Origin: CABMKH01 sp040797625
GTDB taxonomy: Bacteria > Bacillota > Clostridia > Tissierellales > Tissierellaceae
Assembly (NCBI GenBank): GCA_052067355.1
Contig: JBQHQH010000002.1
Location: forward strand, 62,001-126,000
Direction: 5' to 3'
Length of the DNA: 64,000 bases
The first letter of the stretch is position 1. Every line of letters starts with the position of its first letter. The notes under the pieces are model-generated. The model was not told the DNA's origin. It worked only from the letters and a program-made list of their open reading frames with translations, and made no database searches. The position numbers were made by a program, and so were the translations under genes. Positions 27,421-35,253 of this stretch are shown piece by piece.

Positions 27421-27449
27421 TTGACTTATTGTGAAATTTAATATAATAT
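27421..27449 (+). promoter_or_regulatory. recA promoter
   Basis: TTGACT at 27421-27426 is followed by an A+T block with TATAAT at 27442 (15-base spacer) and TAATAT at 27444 (17-base spacer). The LexA box lies just downstream, between -10 and the start codon. Confidence 0.5.
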
Positions 27450-27457
27450 ATTATTAA

Positions 27458-27469
27458 GAACTAGCGTTC
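27458..27469 (+). promoter_or_regulatory. LexA (SOS) box of recA
   Basis: GAACTAGCGTTC fits the Firmicute LexA operator GAAC-N4-GTTC exactly; with flanks it reads AGAAC-N4-GTTCG. Its place just after the -10 region is suited to repression by LexA, whose gene is at 37614. Confidence 0.85.
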
Positions 27470-27516
27470 GAAAAATGAAAGGGGTGAATCCAGTTTTACT
27501 GGGGAACATGGTGGAT

Positions 27517-28560
27517 ATGAATGAAAAGAAAAAAGCTTTGGACTTAGCTTTAAATCAAATAGAGAAACAATTTGGCAAGGGTTCTATTATGCGTTTAGGT
27601 GAAAATAGCAAAATGGAATTGGATATAATTCCTACTGGATCATTGGATTTAGATATTGCTTTAGGAATTGGTGGGGTTCCAAGAGGGAGAATTATTGAAA
27701 TATATGGACCAGAATCTTCAGGGAAAACTACTGTGGCATTACACATAATAGCAGAAGCTCAGAAGATAGGTGGAATTGCTGCGTTTATTGATGCCGAACA
27801 TGCTCTTGATCCAACATATGCTAAGAGATTAGGTGTAGATATTGAGAACTTGATTATTTCTCAACCTGATACGGGAGAACAGGCTCTAGAGATAGCAGAA
27901 GCTTTAGTTAGAAGTGGTGCAATAGATGTAGTTGTAGTAGACTCTGTAGCTGCTCTAGTACCAAAGGCTGAAATAGAAGGTGACATGGGAGATAGCCATG
28001 TAGGTTTACAAGCTAGATTGATGTCACAGGCCTTGAGAAAATTAGCTGGAGCTATTAACAAGTCCAATACTACTTGTATCTTTATAAATCAATTGAGAGA
28101 GAAAGTTGGAATTATGTTTGGAAATCCTGAAACTACATCTGGTGGTAGAGCTTTGAAATTCTATGCAAGTGTTAGACTAGATGTTAGGAGAATAGATTCT
28201 ATAAAACAAGGTGATGAGATACTAGGAAATAGAACTCGGGTTAGAGTTGTAAAGAACAAAGTTGCTCCTCCATTCAAACAGGCTGAATTCGATATCATGT
28301 ACGGATTTGGGATTTCAAAAGAAGGGAATATTTTAGATACTGGAGTGAATGCAGAGATAATTAAAAAGGCGGGATCTTGGTTTAGCTATGGCGAACATAA
28401 ACTAGGCCAAGGAAGAGAAAATGCCAAGGACTTCTTAAGAGAAAATCCTGAAATATCTATGGAAATAGAGGAACAGATTAGAGCTAAGTACGGTTTAATA
28501 AAAGACCAAAATTCTGAAGAGAACAATGATGCTTCTAAGGAAAAGAAAGATGATGAATAA
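27517..28560 (+). CDS. recA: Recombinase RecA
   Basis: RecA forms the ATP-dependent filament for homologous strand exchange and triggers LexA self-cleavage. From the chosen start the product is 347 aa, with Walker A GPESSGKT at 64-71, the VVVDSVAALVPKAEIEGDM region, and DNA-binding loop segments around LMSQALRKL and INQLREKVG. The C-terminus is acidic. The start is uncertain: ATG 27517 gives the family-like MNEKKKALD with GGGGAA ten bases upstream, ATG 27508 adds three residues, and an in-frame ATG at 27475 would add fourteen. A LexA box precedes it and a terminator follows. Confidence 0.97.
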   Translation: MNEKKKALDLALNQIEKQFGKGSIMRLGENSKMELDIIPTGSLDLDIALGIGGVPRGRIIEIYGPESSGKTTVALHIIAEAQKIGGIAAFIDAEHALDPTYAKRLGVDIENLIISQPDTGEQALEIAEALVRSGAIDVVVVDSVAALVPKAEIEGDMGDSHVGLQARLMSQALRKLAGAINKSNTTCIFINQLREKVGIMFGNPETTSGGRALKFYASVRLDVRRIDSIKQGDEILGNRTRVRVVKNKVAPPFKQAEFDIMYGFGISKEGNILDTGVNAEIIKKAGSWFSYGEHKLGQGRENAKDFLRENPEISMEIEEQIRAKYGLIKDQNSEENNDASKEKKDDE

Positions 28561-28565
28561 ATGGT

Positions 28566-28594
28566 AAACCTCCTAATAAAAGGAGGTTTTATAT
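28566..28594 (+). terminator. Terminator after recA
   Basis: AAACCTCCT pairs perfectly with AGGAGGTTT around a 6-base loop, then TATATT. It lies only 15-20 bases before the next start codon. The following operon is therefore probably reached by read-through from recA, because I see no separate promoter. Confidence 0.7.
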
Positions 28595-28608
28595 TAGAGG
28601 TGTTTATT

Positions 28609-29592
28609 TTGAGATTACTATATTTTACTGATACCCATATTCGAGGTACTTCTCCTAAAAATAGAAAAGATGATTTTACACATACATTGGAGAAGAAATT
28701 GTATGAAATAGCAGAAATTATAAAAGACAAAAAAGTAGACTTTGTTTTGCATGGCGGAGATCTATTTGACAGACCAGATATCTCTGTTTCCATTGTAGGT
28801 AGGTTTGCTAAAGTATTTACACATATAGAAGTTCCAATCTATATGATAAGTGGAAATCATGATGTATATGGACATAATCCTAAAACTCTTAATAGAACCA
28901 TGATGGGATTACTTAATGAACTTGGTGTAATAAATATAATTGATGAAGGAGAAAAGGTGATTCTAGAGAAAGATGGGTTAAAGGTTCAAGTTACTGGGCA
29001 ACCTTATGTATATAATATAGATGATCCTGTAAATAGAAAATATTATATTGTTGATGATATCTTAGATGATATTGATTATTCCATACATATGGTACATGGG
29101 ATGCTCTTAGACAGGCCCTTTATAAAAGGTATTCCCTATACTCTTGTAGAAGATATAAAGGATACATTGGCAGATATTACTCTATCTGGACACTATCATT
29201 CTGGATTTAAGGATATCATAATAGATGGAAAATATTTCATAAATCCAGGAAGTATTGTTCGAATCTCTAATAGTATTAGAGAGATGGAAAGAAGACCTCA
29301 AGTTGTGATGATTGATTTAACAGATAATATCCATATATCTCATATATATCTTCAGACAGCTGAAAAAGGAGATATTGTCTTAGATAGGGAAGAGATTGAG
29401 AAGAATGTATATAAAAGAGAGAGAATATTTGAATTTAAGCAAACTATAGATGCTGCTTTAAACTTTGAAAAGATGGATATAAATGATGTTTTAATTGAAG
29501 TGTCTAATGCAGAAGGAGTAGATAACGAAGTAAAGGCAGAGGCTTTGAGGAGAATAGCTATGATTCAAATAAAGGATTTGGCAGGTGATTAA
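28609..29592 (+). CDS. SbcD/Mre11-like metallophosphoesterase
   Basis: The 327-residue protein is a calcineurin-type phosphoesterase with the Mre11/SbcD motif set in order: FTDTH (D8, H10), HGGDLFD (D51), SGNHD (N83, H84, D85), HMVHG and SGHYHSG. The C-terminal third may be the capping or ATPase-binding region. Family members are Mn-dependent DNA exo/endonucleases acting with an SbcC/Rad50 ATPase. The next three genes encode just such ATPase parts, so a DNA-end-processing complex is the natural inference. The TTG start at 28609 has AGAGGTG upstream; an ATG at 28561 would read through the recA terminator. Confidence 0.85.
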   Translation: MRLLYFTDTHIRGTSPKNRKDDFTHTLEKKLYEIAEIIKDKKVDFVLHGGDLFDRPDISVSIVGRFAKVFTHIEVPIYMISGNHDVYGHNPKTLNRTMMGLLNELGVINIIDEGEKVILEKDGLKVQVTGQPYVYNIDDPVNRKYYIVDDILDDIDYSIHMVHGMLLDRPFIKGIPYTLVEDIKDTLADITLSGHYHSGFKDIIIDGKYFINPGSIVRISNSIREMERRPQVVMIDLTDNIHISHIYLQTAEKGDIVLDREEIEKNVYKRERIFEFKQTIDAALNFEKMDINDVLIEVSNAEGVDNEVKAEALRRIAMIQIKDLAGD

Positions 29593-31035
29593 GTGAAATA
29601 TTTAAAAACCGTTATATTGGAAAACTTTCAATCTCATAAACACAGTGTTATTGACTTTAATGAAGGATTAAATGTCATTGTAGGTCCATCTGACAGTGGC
29701 AAATCTGCCATTATAAGGGGGATAAAGTGGGCGCTATATAATGAACCATCTGGAGATTATTTTATAAGAGAAGGAGAAAGAGAATGTTCTGTAACTCTAG
29801 AATTTAGTGATAATACAAAAGTTAAAAGAATCAGAGGTAAGTCTAAAAATATCTATATATTGATTAAAAATGATGGAGAAGAGATTAAATTTGAAGGTTT
29901 TGGAACTTCTGTCCCTCAAGAGATAATAGATGAAATTCAGATAAAGAAGATTCCTCTAGATAGCAATGATTCTACTTATATAAACTTAGGTGAGCAGCTA
30001 GAAGGTCCATTCTTATTATCCGAAAAGACCAGTACTAGAGCTAGCGCTATTGGTAGATTAATAGGTGTAAATATTGTAGATGATGCTTTAAAAGAAGCCT
30101 TGAGAGATCTAAGAAATAGATCTAGTAAGAGAAAAAATCTTGAGGAAATGATATTCAAGATAGAAGACGATCTAAAAGGCTATGAATATCTAGATGCATT
30201 ATCTAATAAAATAGATGATATTGAACATATTAGAAATTTAATCCAAGATAAGATGCTTAGGTTAAACACCCTAAGAAGGGTTTCTCAAAGAATTCATGAA
30301 ATTGAATCCGAATTAAAAGAGGTTAAAGCTCATCTAGATAAATTAGCCAATATTGATGATCTAGAGTCTATGATCAAAGATATTTTAATATTAGATAAAG
30401 ACTATAGATATTTTCTCCATAAGAAAAAGGTATTTGATGAACTTCAAATAGAAATTCATAAGAATATGAATTTACTTGATAAGATGGATAATCTCCATAG
30501 AGTTGGAAATATCTATGAAAATATTAAATTGATAGAAGATAGAAGAGCACATCTACTACAGATTAGAGATACGGCACAAAATAATGCTAGGAATCTGGAT
30601 ATGATTGTTTCCATATATAATAGACTAGCGAAGCTACCTAATGTAAGTGACACAGTTGAACTCTTAGAAAGAGATATTCAAAGATTAATAAATTTAAGTG
30701 GTCTAAGTACGAAATTCTTATCTAATCAAAAAAGTATAGCTATAGGTATTGCATATACAGAAAAGCTAAAGAGTATAGATGAAGGACTCAATATCTGTGA
30801 AAAGTTAGAAGATGCTTTAAAGAATCTATACATACTGAGAGATTATCATGAAAGATATTCAAAGTTAAAATTAGAATTAAAAAGAGAATTTAATGTCATA
30901 ACAGATGCAAAAATCAATATAGATAAAGAACTAGATAACTATAAATCACTTTTGAGAAAGCTAGAAGTCTGCCCGCTATGTTTCAGTGACATTGATGGAG
31001 AAAAAATTCAACATATTATGGCACATTATAAATAG
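29593..31035 (+). CDS. SbcC/Rad50-type ATPase, N-terminal half (Walker A, coiled coil, terminal CxxC)
   Basis: The 480-residue protein opens with a Rad50/SMC-like head: LKTVILENFQSHKH, then Walker A GPSDSGKS at 31-38 and ALYNEPSG. A Q-loop-like region and a long predicted coiled coil follow (about 165-455). It ends 17 residues after a CPLC motif (C460, C463), which resembles one half of a Rad50 zinc hook. There is no ABC signature, Walker B or H-loop in this chain; those are in the gene at 31301. The GTG start directly follows the stop of the SbcD-like gene. No frameshift is needed, so the short length looks genuine. Confidence 0.8.
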   Translation: MKYLKTVILENFQSHKHSVIDFNEGLNVIVGPSDSGKSAIIRGIKWALYNEPSGDYFIREGERECSVTLEFSDNTKVKRIRGKSKNIYILIKNDGEEIKFEGFGTSVPQEIIDEIQIKKIPLDSNDSTYINLGEQLEGPFLLSEKTSTRASAIGRLIGVNIVDDALKEALRDLRNRSSKRKNLEEMIFKIEDDLKGYEYLDALSNKIDDIEHIRNLIQDKMLRLNTLRRVSQRIHEIESELKEVKAHLDKLANIDDLESMIKDILILDKDYRYFLHKKKVFDELQIEIHKNMNLLDKMDNLHRVGNIYENIKLIEDRRAHLLQIRDTAQNNARNLDMIVSIYNRLAKLPNVSDTVELLERDIQRLINLSGLSTKFLSNQKSIAIGIAYTEKLKSIDEGLNICEKLEDALKNLYILRDYHERYSKLKLELKREFNVITDAKINIDKELDNYKSLLRKLEVCPLCFSDIDGEKIQHIMAHYK

Positions 31036-31047
31036 GAGGAAATTTGT

Positions 31048-31296
31048 ATGGATTATGAAAAAGAACTAAATAATCTTAAGGAGAACTTGGATAGAGCTAA
31101 ATCCCTAAAATATAGAGCAGAAGCTAGATTGGAACAATTGAAAAAACAAGAAGAAGATATTATAAAAGAGTTAAATGAATTAAATGTAAACCCTGAAGAT
31201 TTAGATCATGAGATTGAAAGGTTGACTAAAGAAATCAATCTATTATTTAAAGAAGCAAATGAGCTGTTACCTAAAGAACTATTAGAAAAGAAGTGA
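31048..31296 (+). CDS. Small coiled-coil protein of the SbcC-like operon
   Basis: This 82-residue, highly charged protein (runs such as NLKENLDRAKSLKYRAEARL) is predicted to be two alpha-helical coiled-coil segments joined at NVNPEDLDHE. It has no enzymatic motif. It begins 12 bases after the ATPase N-half, with TAGGAGGAA upstream, and ends 4 bases before the C-half. I do not recognise a family. A structural role, pairing with the coils of the split ATPase, is inferred from context only. Confidence 0.7.
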   Translation: MDYEKELNNLKENLDRAKSLKYRAEARLEQLKKQEEDIIKELNELNVNPEDLDHEIERLTKEINLLFKEANELLPKELLEKK

Positions 31297-31300
31297 TTAT

Positions 31301-31954
31301 ATGATTGATAATATTCAAGATTTAGAAAGAGAAATCGTCAGTCTGAGAGACTTTTTTTCAAGAGAAAATGGAAAGAGAGAAAAACTGGTTGAGCAATTAA
31401 ACCAGTATAATGCTGAAATGGATGAAATCCTTAGTGATGTACAATTATTGGAGAAGGTTGTTGTATTATTTCAAAAGACTTCAGAGTTTGCTCGTGAGCA
31501 AGCTAGAGTTCAAATAGAAAGTCTGGTAACAAAGTGTTTACAGTTTATCTTTGGCAATGATATTGAATTTTCCATTGAAATAGAGGAATTAAGAAATAAA
31601 GCAAATGCAGAATTCTATGTAGTCAGTGAAAGTGATAATATAATGATAAAGACAAAACCTGAATTATCTAGGGGAGGAGGAGTTGTAGATATAGTTTCTT
31701 TAGCTTTGAGAATTGCATTTCTTCAAATCTATAAGCCTAGTATTCAAGGACCTCTAATTTTAGATGAACCTGCAAAACATGTTAGTGAAGACTATATCTA
31801 TAATGTAGGTGACTTTTTAAAACAAACCTCTGAGATGTTTAATAGACAGATAATTATGGTTACTCACAATCAACATCTATCTGCTTTAAGTGACTATAGT
31901 TATAGGGTAAGTTTAAATGGTTCTAAAAGCAATATCACTAGAGTTGAACTGTAA
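31301..31954 (+). CDS. SbcC/Rad50-type ATPase, C-terminal half (signature, Walker B, H-loop)
   Basis: The 217-residue protein begins with a coiled coil (about 3-70) and then forms the C-terminal half of an ABC-type head: signature-like LSRGGG at 122-127 followed by VDIVSLALR, Walker B LILDEP at 152-157 and H-loop VTHN at 187-190. It has no Walker A, which is in the product of the gene at 29593; together they would make one complete nucleotide-binding head. It starts 4 bases after the small coiled-coil gene. The downstream rny has its own promoter. Confidence 0.82.
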   Translation: MIDNIQDLEREIVSLRDFFSRENGKREKLVEQLNQYNAEMDEILSDVQLLEKVVVLFQKTSEFAREQARVQIESLVTKCLQFIFGNDIEFSIEIEELRNKANAEFYVVSESDNIMIKTKPELSRGGGVVDIVSLALRIAFLQIYKPSIQGPLILDEPAKHVSEDYIYNVGDFLKQTSEMFNRQIIMVTHNQHLSALSDYSYRVSLNGSKSNITRVEL

Positions 31955-31961
31955 TTACTTC

Positions 31962-31990
31962 TTGACATTGTTACAGATAAGTAATAAAAT
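31962..31990 (+). promoter_or_regulatory. Promoter of rny
   Basis: A consensus -35 TTGACA, an exact 17-base spacer and TAAAAT. It begins 8 bases after the stop of the ATPase C-half and would give a leader of about 120 bases before rny. Confidence 0.75.
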
Positions 31991-32030
31991 AAAAGTGTGT
32001 AACCATACAATAAAATAATTTAGATTTAAT

Positions 32031-32050
32031 AAACTGAGATTACTCGGTTT
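32031..32050 (+). terminator. Hairpin in the rny leader
   Basis: AAACTGAG pairs with CTCGGTTT (one G-T pair) around a 4-base loop, followed by ATAATTTTAT. It lies inside the leader expected from the promoter at 31962, so it may be an attenuator, or it may end transcripts of the upstream operon. Confidence 0.4.
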
Positions 32051-32102
32051 ATAATTTTATGAAAATGAAATGTAGTATGGAACTTGAAAATTTTATAAAG
32101 AC

Positions 32103-32119
32103 GGAGGTGTTTAGTTATT
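32103..32119 (+). promoter_or_regulatory. Ribosome site and AUU start of rny
   Basis: GGAGGTG at 32103-32109 is followed, after 7 bases, by ATT at 32117-32119 in the rny frame. No ATG, GTG or TTG occurs in that frame between the site and ATG 32282, 165 bases on. The overlapping TTG at 32118 is out of frame and meets a stop after 14 codons. Confidence 0.65.
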
Positions 32120-33649
32120 GAAACTTATATATTCGCAATTCTTGGAGCAATTATTGGAATAATCGTCGGATATTATATCAGGAAAAATATTGGCGAGGGA
32201 AAGATAAGAAACGCTGAAGAGTTAGCAAAACAAATTGTTGAAGATGCTAAAAGAGATGGTGAGTCTCATAAAAAGGAACTTATGCTAGAAGCTAAAGAAG
32301 AAATTCATAGACTTCGAACTGAATCAGAAAGAGAAAATAGGGATAGAAGAAATGAGATTCAAAAATTAGAAAGAAGGATTTTAAATAAAGAGGAAACCCT
32401 TGATAGAAAATCCGAATCTATAGAGAGAAAAGAAGAGTTGATTATAAAGAAAAATCGACAATTAGAAGAAAAAGAATTAGCAATTACAGAATTATACGAA
32501 AAACAATTAATGGAATTAGAGAGACTTTCTGGATTAACCTCTGAGGAAGCAAAGGAATTATTATTAGATGACATAAGAAAAGAGATATCTCATGAATCTG
32601 CTGTAATGATAAAAGAAATGGAATATGAAGCAAAACAAGAAGCAGATAAGAAAGCTAGGGAGATAATTTCTACTGCAATACAGAGATGTGCAGCAGACCA
32701 TGTTGCAGAAACTACTGTTACTGTAGTTTCTCTACCTAATGATGAAATGAAAGGCAGAATAATAGGTAGAGAGGGTAGAAATATTCGAGCATTAGAAACT
32801 CTTACTGGAATAGATTTAATAATAGATGATACCCCTGAAGCTGTTGTTTTATCGGGTTTCGACCCAATAAGAAGAGAGATTGCAAGAATAGCTCTTGAGA
32901 AACTTATAGTAGATGGTAGAATTCACCCTGCTAGGATTGAAGAGATGGTTGAAAAAGCAAGAAAAGAAGTTGATAATACAGTCAGGGAAGAAGGAGAGCA
33001 AGCAGCTTTTGATGTTGGAATACATGGGCTTCATCCAGAAATTATTAAACTTTTAGGTAGACTTAAATATAGAACTAGCTATGGACAAAATGTTTTAAAA
33101 CACTCTATTGAAGTGTCACATTTAGCTGGGATTATGGCTTCTGAATTAGGTGCTGATGTGAAAATAGCAAAGAGAGCTGGCTTATTACATGATTTAGGAA
33201 AAGCTGTTGACCATGAGGTTGAAGGTCCTCATGTGGACATAGGTGTAGATTTAGCAAGAAGATATAAGGAATCAAAAGAAGTGCTACATGCAATAGCTGC
33301 TCATCATGGAGATATAGAACCTACCACTGTAGAGGCAGTTTTAGTACAAGCTGCTGACGCTATTTCTGCTGCTAGACCAGGTGCTAGGAGAGAAACTTTA
33401 GAAGCGTATATAAAAAGGCTTGAAAAGCTAGAGGAAATAGCAAATTCCATAGAAGGAGTAGATAAATCCTTTGCAATACAAGCTGGTAGGGAAATAAGGA
33501 TTATGGTTAAACCTGAAGAAATCGATGAAAGTCAAACTATCCATACTGCAAGGGAAATCGTTAAAAAGATAGAATCAGAACTAGACTATCCGGGTCAAAT
33601 CAAGGTCAATGTTATTCGTGAAACTAGGGCTATTGAATATGCAAAATAA
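32117..33649 (+). CDS. rny: Ribonuclease Y
   Basis: RNase Y is the membrane-anchored endoribonuclease that starts mRNA decay in many Firmicutes. Read from the ATT at 32117 the product is 510 aa, matching B. subtilis (520). It has an N-terminal membrane helix (ETYIFAILGAIIGIIVGYYI), a long coiled coil (about 30-200), a KH domain with IIGREGRNIRALE (near 215) and an HD domain with LLHDLGKA (near 357). Starting at the first ATG (32282) would remove 55 residues, including the membrane anchor, and has no ribosome site. The ymdB gene often found between rny and spoVS is absent. Confidence 0.92.
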   Translation: METYIFAILGAIIGIIVGYYIRKNIGEGKIRNAEELAKQIVEDAKRDGESHKKELMLEAKEEIHRLRTESERENRDRRNEIQKLERRILNKEETLDRKSESIERKEELIIKKNRQLEEKELAITELYEKQLMELERLSGLTSEEAKELLLDDIRKEISHESAVMIKEMEYEAKQEADKKAREIISTAIQRCAADHVAETTVTVVSLPNDEMKGRIIGREGRNIRALETLTGIDLIIDDTPEAVVLSGFDPIRREIARIALEKLIVDGRIHPARIEEMVEKARKEVDNTVREEGEQAAFDVGIHGLHPEIIKLLGRLKYRTSYGQNVLKHSIEVSHLAGIMASELGADVKIAKRAGLLHDLGKAVDHEVEGPHVDIGVDLARRYKESKEVLHAIAAHHGDIEPTTVEAVLVQAADAISAARPGARRETLEAYIKRLEKLEEIANSIEGVDKSFAIQAGREIRIMVKPEEIDESQTIHTAREIVKKIESELDYPGQIKVNVIRETRAIEYAK

Positions 33650-33709
33650 TTAACTTGGGCAAATATATAACAATATATATATTAAAATTAGTCTAAGGGG
33701 GGCTATTAA

Positions 33710-33970
33710 ATGGATGTATTAAAAGTATCAGCAAAATCAATCCCAAATGATGTAGCAGGGGCATTAGCAGGCGTATTAAGAGAAAGAGGAAGTGCTGAAA
33801 TCCAAGCAATTGGAGCAGGTGCTGTTAATCAATCAGTAAAAGCTATAGCTATAGCCAGGGGATTTGTAGCACCAAGTGGAATAGATTTAATCTGTATTCC
33901 AGCATTTACGGACATTGAAATTGACGGCGAAGAGAGAACAGCTATAAAATTAATTATTGAACCAAGATAG
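33710..33970 (+). CDS. spoVS: Stage V sporulation protein S
   Basis: SpoVS is an 86-residue Alba-like protein required for normal spore coat assembly in B. subtilis and very strongly conserved (MDVLKVSAKSIPNDVAGALAG at the start region, IDLICIPAFTDIEIDGEERT later). The rny-spoVS order also matches B. subtilis. An AAGGGGGGC site precedes the ATG and a clear terminator follows. Its presence supports an endospore-forming lineage, although the family also occurs outside spore formers. Confidence 0.95.
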   Translation: MDVLKVSAKSIPNDVAGALAGVLRERGSAEIQAIGAGAVNQSVKAIAIARGFVAPSGIDLICIPAFTDIEIDGEERTAIKLIIEPR

Positions 33971-33974
33971 TACA

Positions 33975-34000
33975 AAAACCTGCCTTTAGGCGGGTTTTTT
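33975..34000 (+). terminator. Terminator of spoVS
   Basis: AAAACCTGCCT pairs with AGGCGGGTTTT (one G-T pair) around a 2-base loop, ending in six T. Confidence 0.85.
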
Positions 34001-34038
34001 ATTTGCAAATATAGGTAAGTATAATAGGAGGGAAATAT

Positions 34039-34857
34039 TTGAAATTTGATTTACATTTACACACATATTATTCTGATGGAAAATATAGTCCCAAAGAAGT
34101 AGTAGATTTAGCTGTTGAACGAAATGTAGATGGTATATCTATTACTGATCATGATAGCATATCGGGAATTCAAGAAGCAATAGATAGAAGTAGAAGATAT
34201 CCAAATTTTAAGGTTATACCTGGAATTGAATTTGGCTGTATTTATAAAGACGAGGAGGTCCATATATTAGGATACTTTATAGATTATAAAAGTATAGAGA
34301 TCATGGAAGCTACTGAATATCTCAAAGAGGCTAGAAGAAAACGTGGCATCACCATGATTGAAAGGTTAAATGATTTAGGATTTGACTTAAACTATGATGA
34401 CATAATTCAACTAAGTAAGGAAAACTTTATAGGTAGAGTCCCTATAGCTAAAGCTCTAATGCAAAGAAGATATGTATCTAGTATCAAAGAGGCCTTTGAT
34501 ATATATCTAGATAGAGGGAAACCAGCTTATATAGAAAAACAAGGTCTTACTATAGATGATACTGTCAAATTAATAAAGAGAGTAGGTGGAATTCCTGTAT
34601 TAGCTCATCCTGGACTATTGAAGAATAGAGATGTAATAGAATATTGTATTAAAACTGGCATAGAGGGGATTGAATGTGTTCATTCAAAACATAATAAAGT
34701 ACAAGTAGAAGAATTCAAAGATATTGCAGCAAAGAATGGATTGATCATTACAGGGGGGTCAGATTGCCACGGTGAGATAATAGAAGGAGAACTATTACTA
34801 GGTAGATTTTATATTGATTTAAATTCTATCCCTAAGATGAAGGAGAGGATTAAGTGA
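34039..34857 (+). CDS. PHP-domain phosphoesterase
   Basis: The 272-residue protein is a stand-alone PHP domain: FDLHLHTYYSDGKYSP at the N-terminus, ITDHDSISG, PGIEFG, LAHPG and GGSDCHG supply the metal-binding His and Asp residues. The closest characterised relatives are YciV/RNase AM-type enzymes, which remove phosphates from 3',5'-nucleoside bisphosphates or trim RNA 5' ends; this is a family inference. The start is TTG with AGGAGGGA upstream. Its stop codon overlaps the GTG of the PadR gene. Confidence 0.85.
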   Translation: MKFDLHLHTYYSDGKYSPKEVVDLAVERNVDGISITDHDSISGIQEAIDRSRRYPNFKVIPGIEFGCIYKDEEVHILGYFIDYKSIEIMEATEYLKEARRKRGITMIERLNDLGFDLNYDDIIQLSKENFIGRVPIAKALMQRRYVSSIKEAFDIYLDRGKPAYIEKQGLTIDDTVKLIKRVGGIPVLAHPGLLKNRDVIEYCIKTGIEGIECVHSKHNKVQVEEFKDIAAKNGLIITGGSDCHGEIIEGELLLGRFYIDLNSIPKMKERIK

Positions 34858-35237
34858 CTATTTATAAAGGACAAAGACAACGACAATTTCCAACTACTAT
34901 AGGAACCACTTCATTTGTTAAACTATATATATTACATCTGTTGAATGAAAAGCATTATTATGGTAATGAAATAAAAGATGAAATAAGTGGAAGATTGAAT
35001 AATAAATGGACTCCAAGTCCAGGTATGATATATCCATTATTAAGTCAACTTGAATCTGAAGGATATATCAAAGGATGGTGGGAAGATCCACAGAAGAGAT
35101 CCATAAAGAGATATAGAATTACAGACTCAGGAATTAAACATTATAATGTAATATTGAGGCAGCATAAACCAGCTTTTGATGATTCTCTATTTATAATAAA
35201 ATCAATTTTAGAAGATATCTATAATGAGAAATTTTAA
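34854..35237 (+). CDS. PadR-family transcriptional regulator
   Basis: The 127-residue protein has the PadR winged helix: FVKLYILHLLNEKHYYGNEI, then TPSPGMIYPLLSQLESEGYI (recognition helix and turn) and RYRITDSG. The C-terminal helix is short, so it belongs to the small PadR-s2 type. It overlaps the PHP gene by four bases (GTGA). PadR proteins usually repress efflux or stress genes in response to small molecules. No obvious target is adjacent, though two palindromes lie just downstream. A perfect inverted repeat follows as terminator. Confidence 0.88.
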   Translation: MTIYKGQRQRQFPTTIGTTSFVKLYILHLLNEKHYYGNEIKDEISGRLNNKWTPSPGMIYPLLSQLESEGYIKGWWEDPQKRSIKRYRITDSGIKHYNVILRQHKPAFDDSLFIIKSILEDIYNEKF

Positions 35238-35253
35238 ATATTACAACGAGTAG

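Noticed and set aside
27475..27516. N-terminal extension of RecA from ATG 27475
   Set aside because: The extra 14 residues (starting MKGVNPVLLGN) do not resemble RecA N-termini, and no ribosome site precedes this ATG. The segment reads better as leader with the LexA box next to it.
29593..31954. A single sbcC gene broken by frameshifts
   Set aside because: Each part ends with its own stop, followed by a new start with a ribosome site, and the middle protein is complete by itself. Joining them would need several independent changes, so a pseudogene is less likely than real splitting, although relatives should be checked.
32282..32340. RNase Y starting at ATG 32282
   Set aside because: It would lack the membrane anchor, has no Shine-Dalgarno, and leaves a conserved open frame and a strong GGAGGTG site unexplained.
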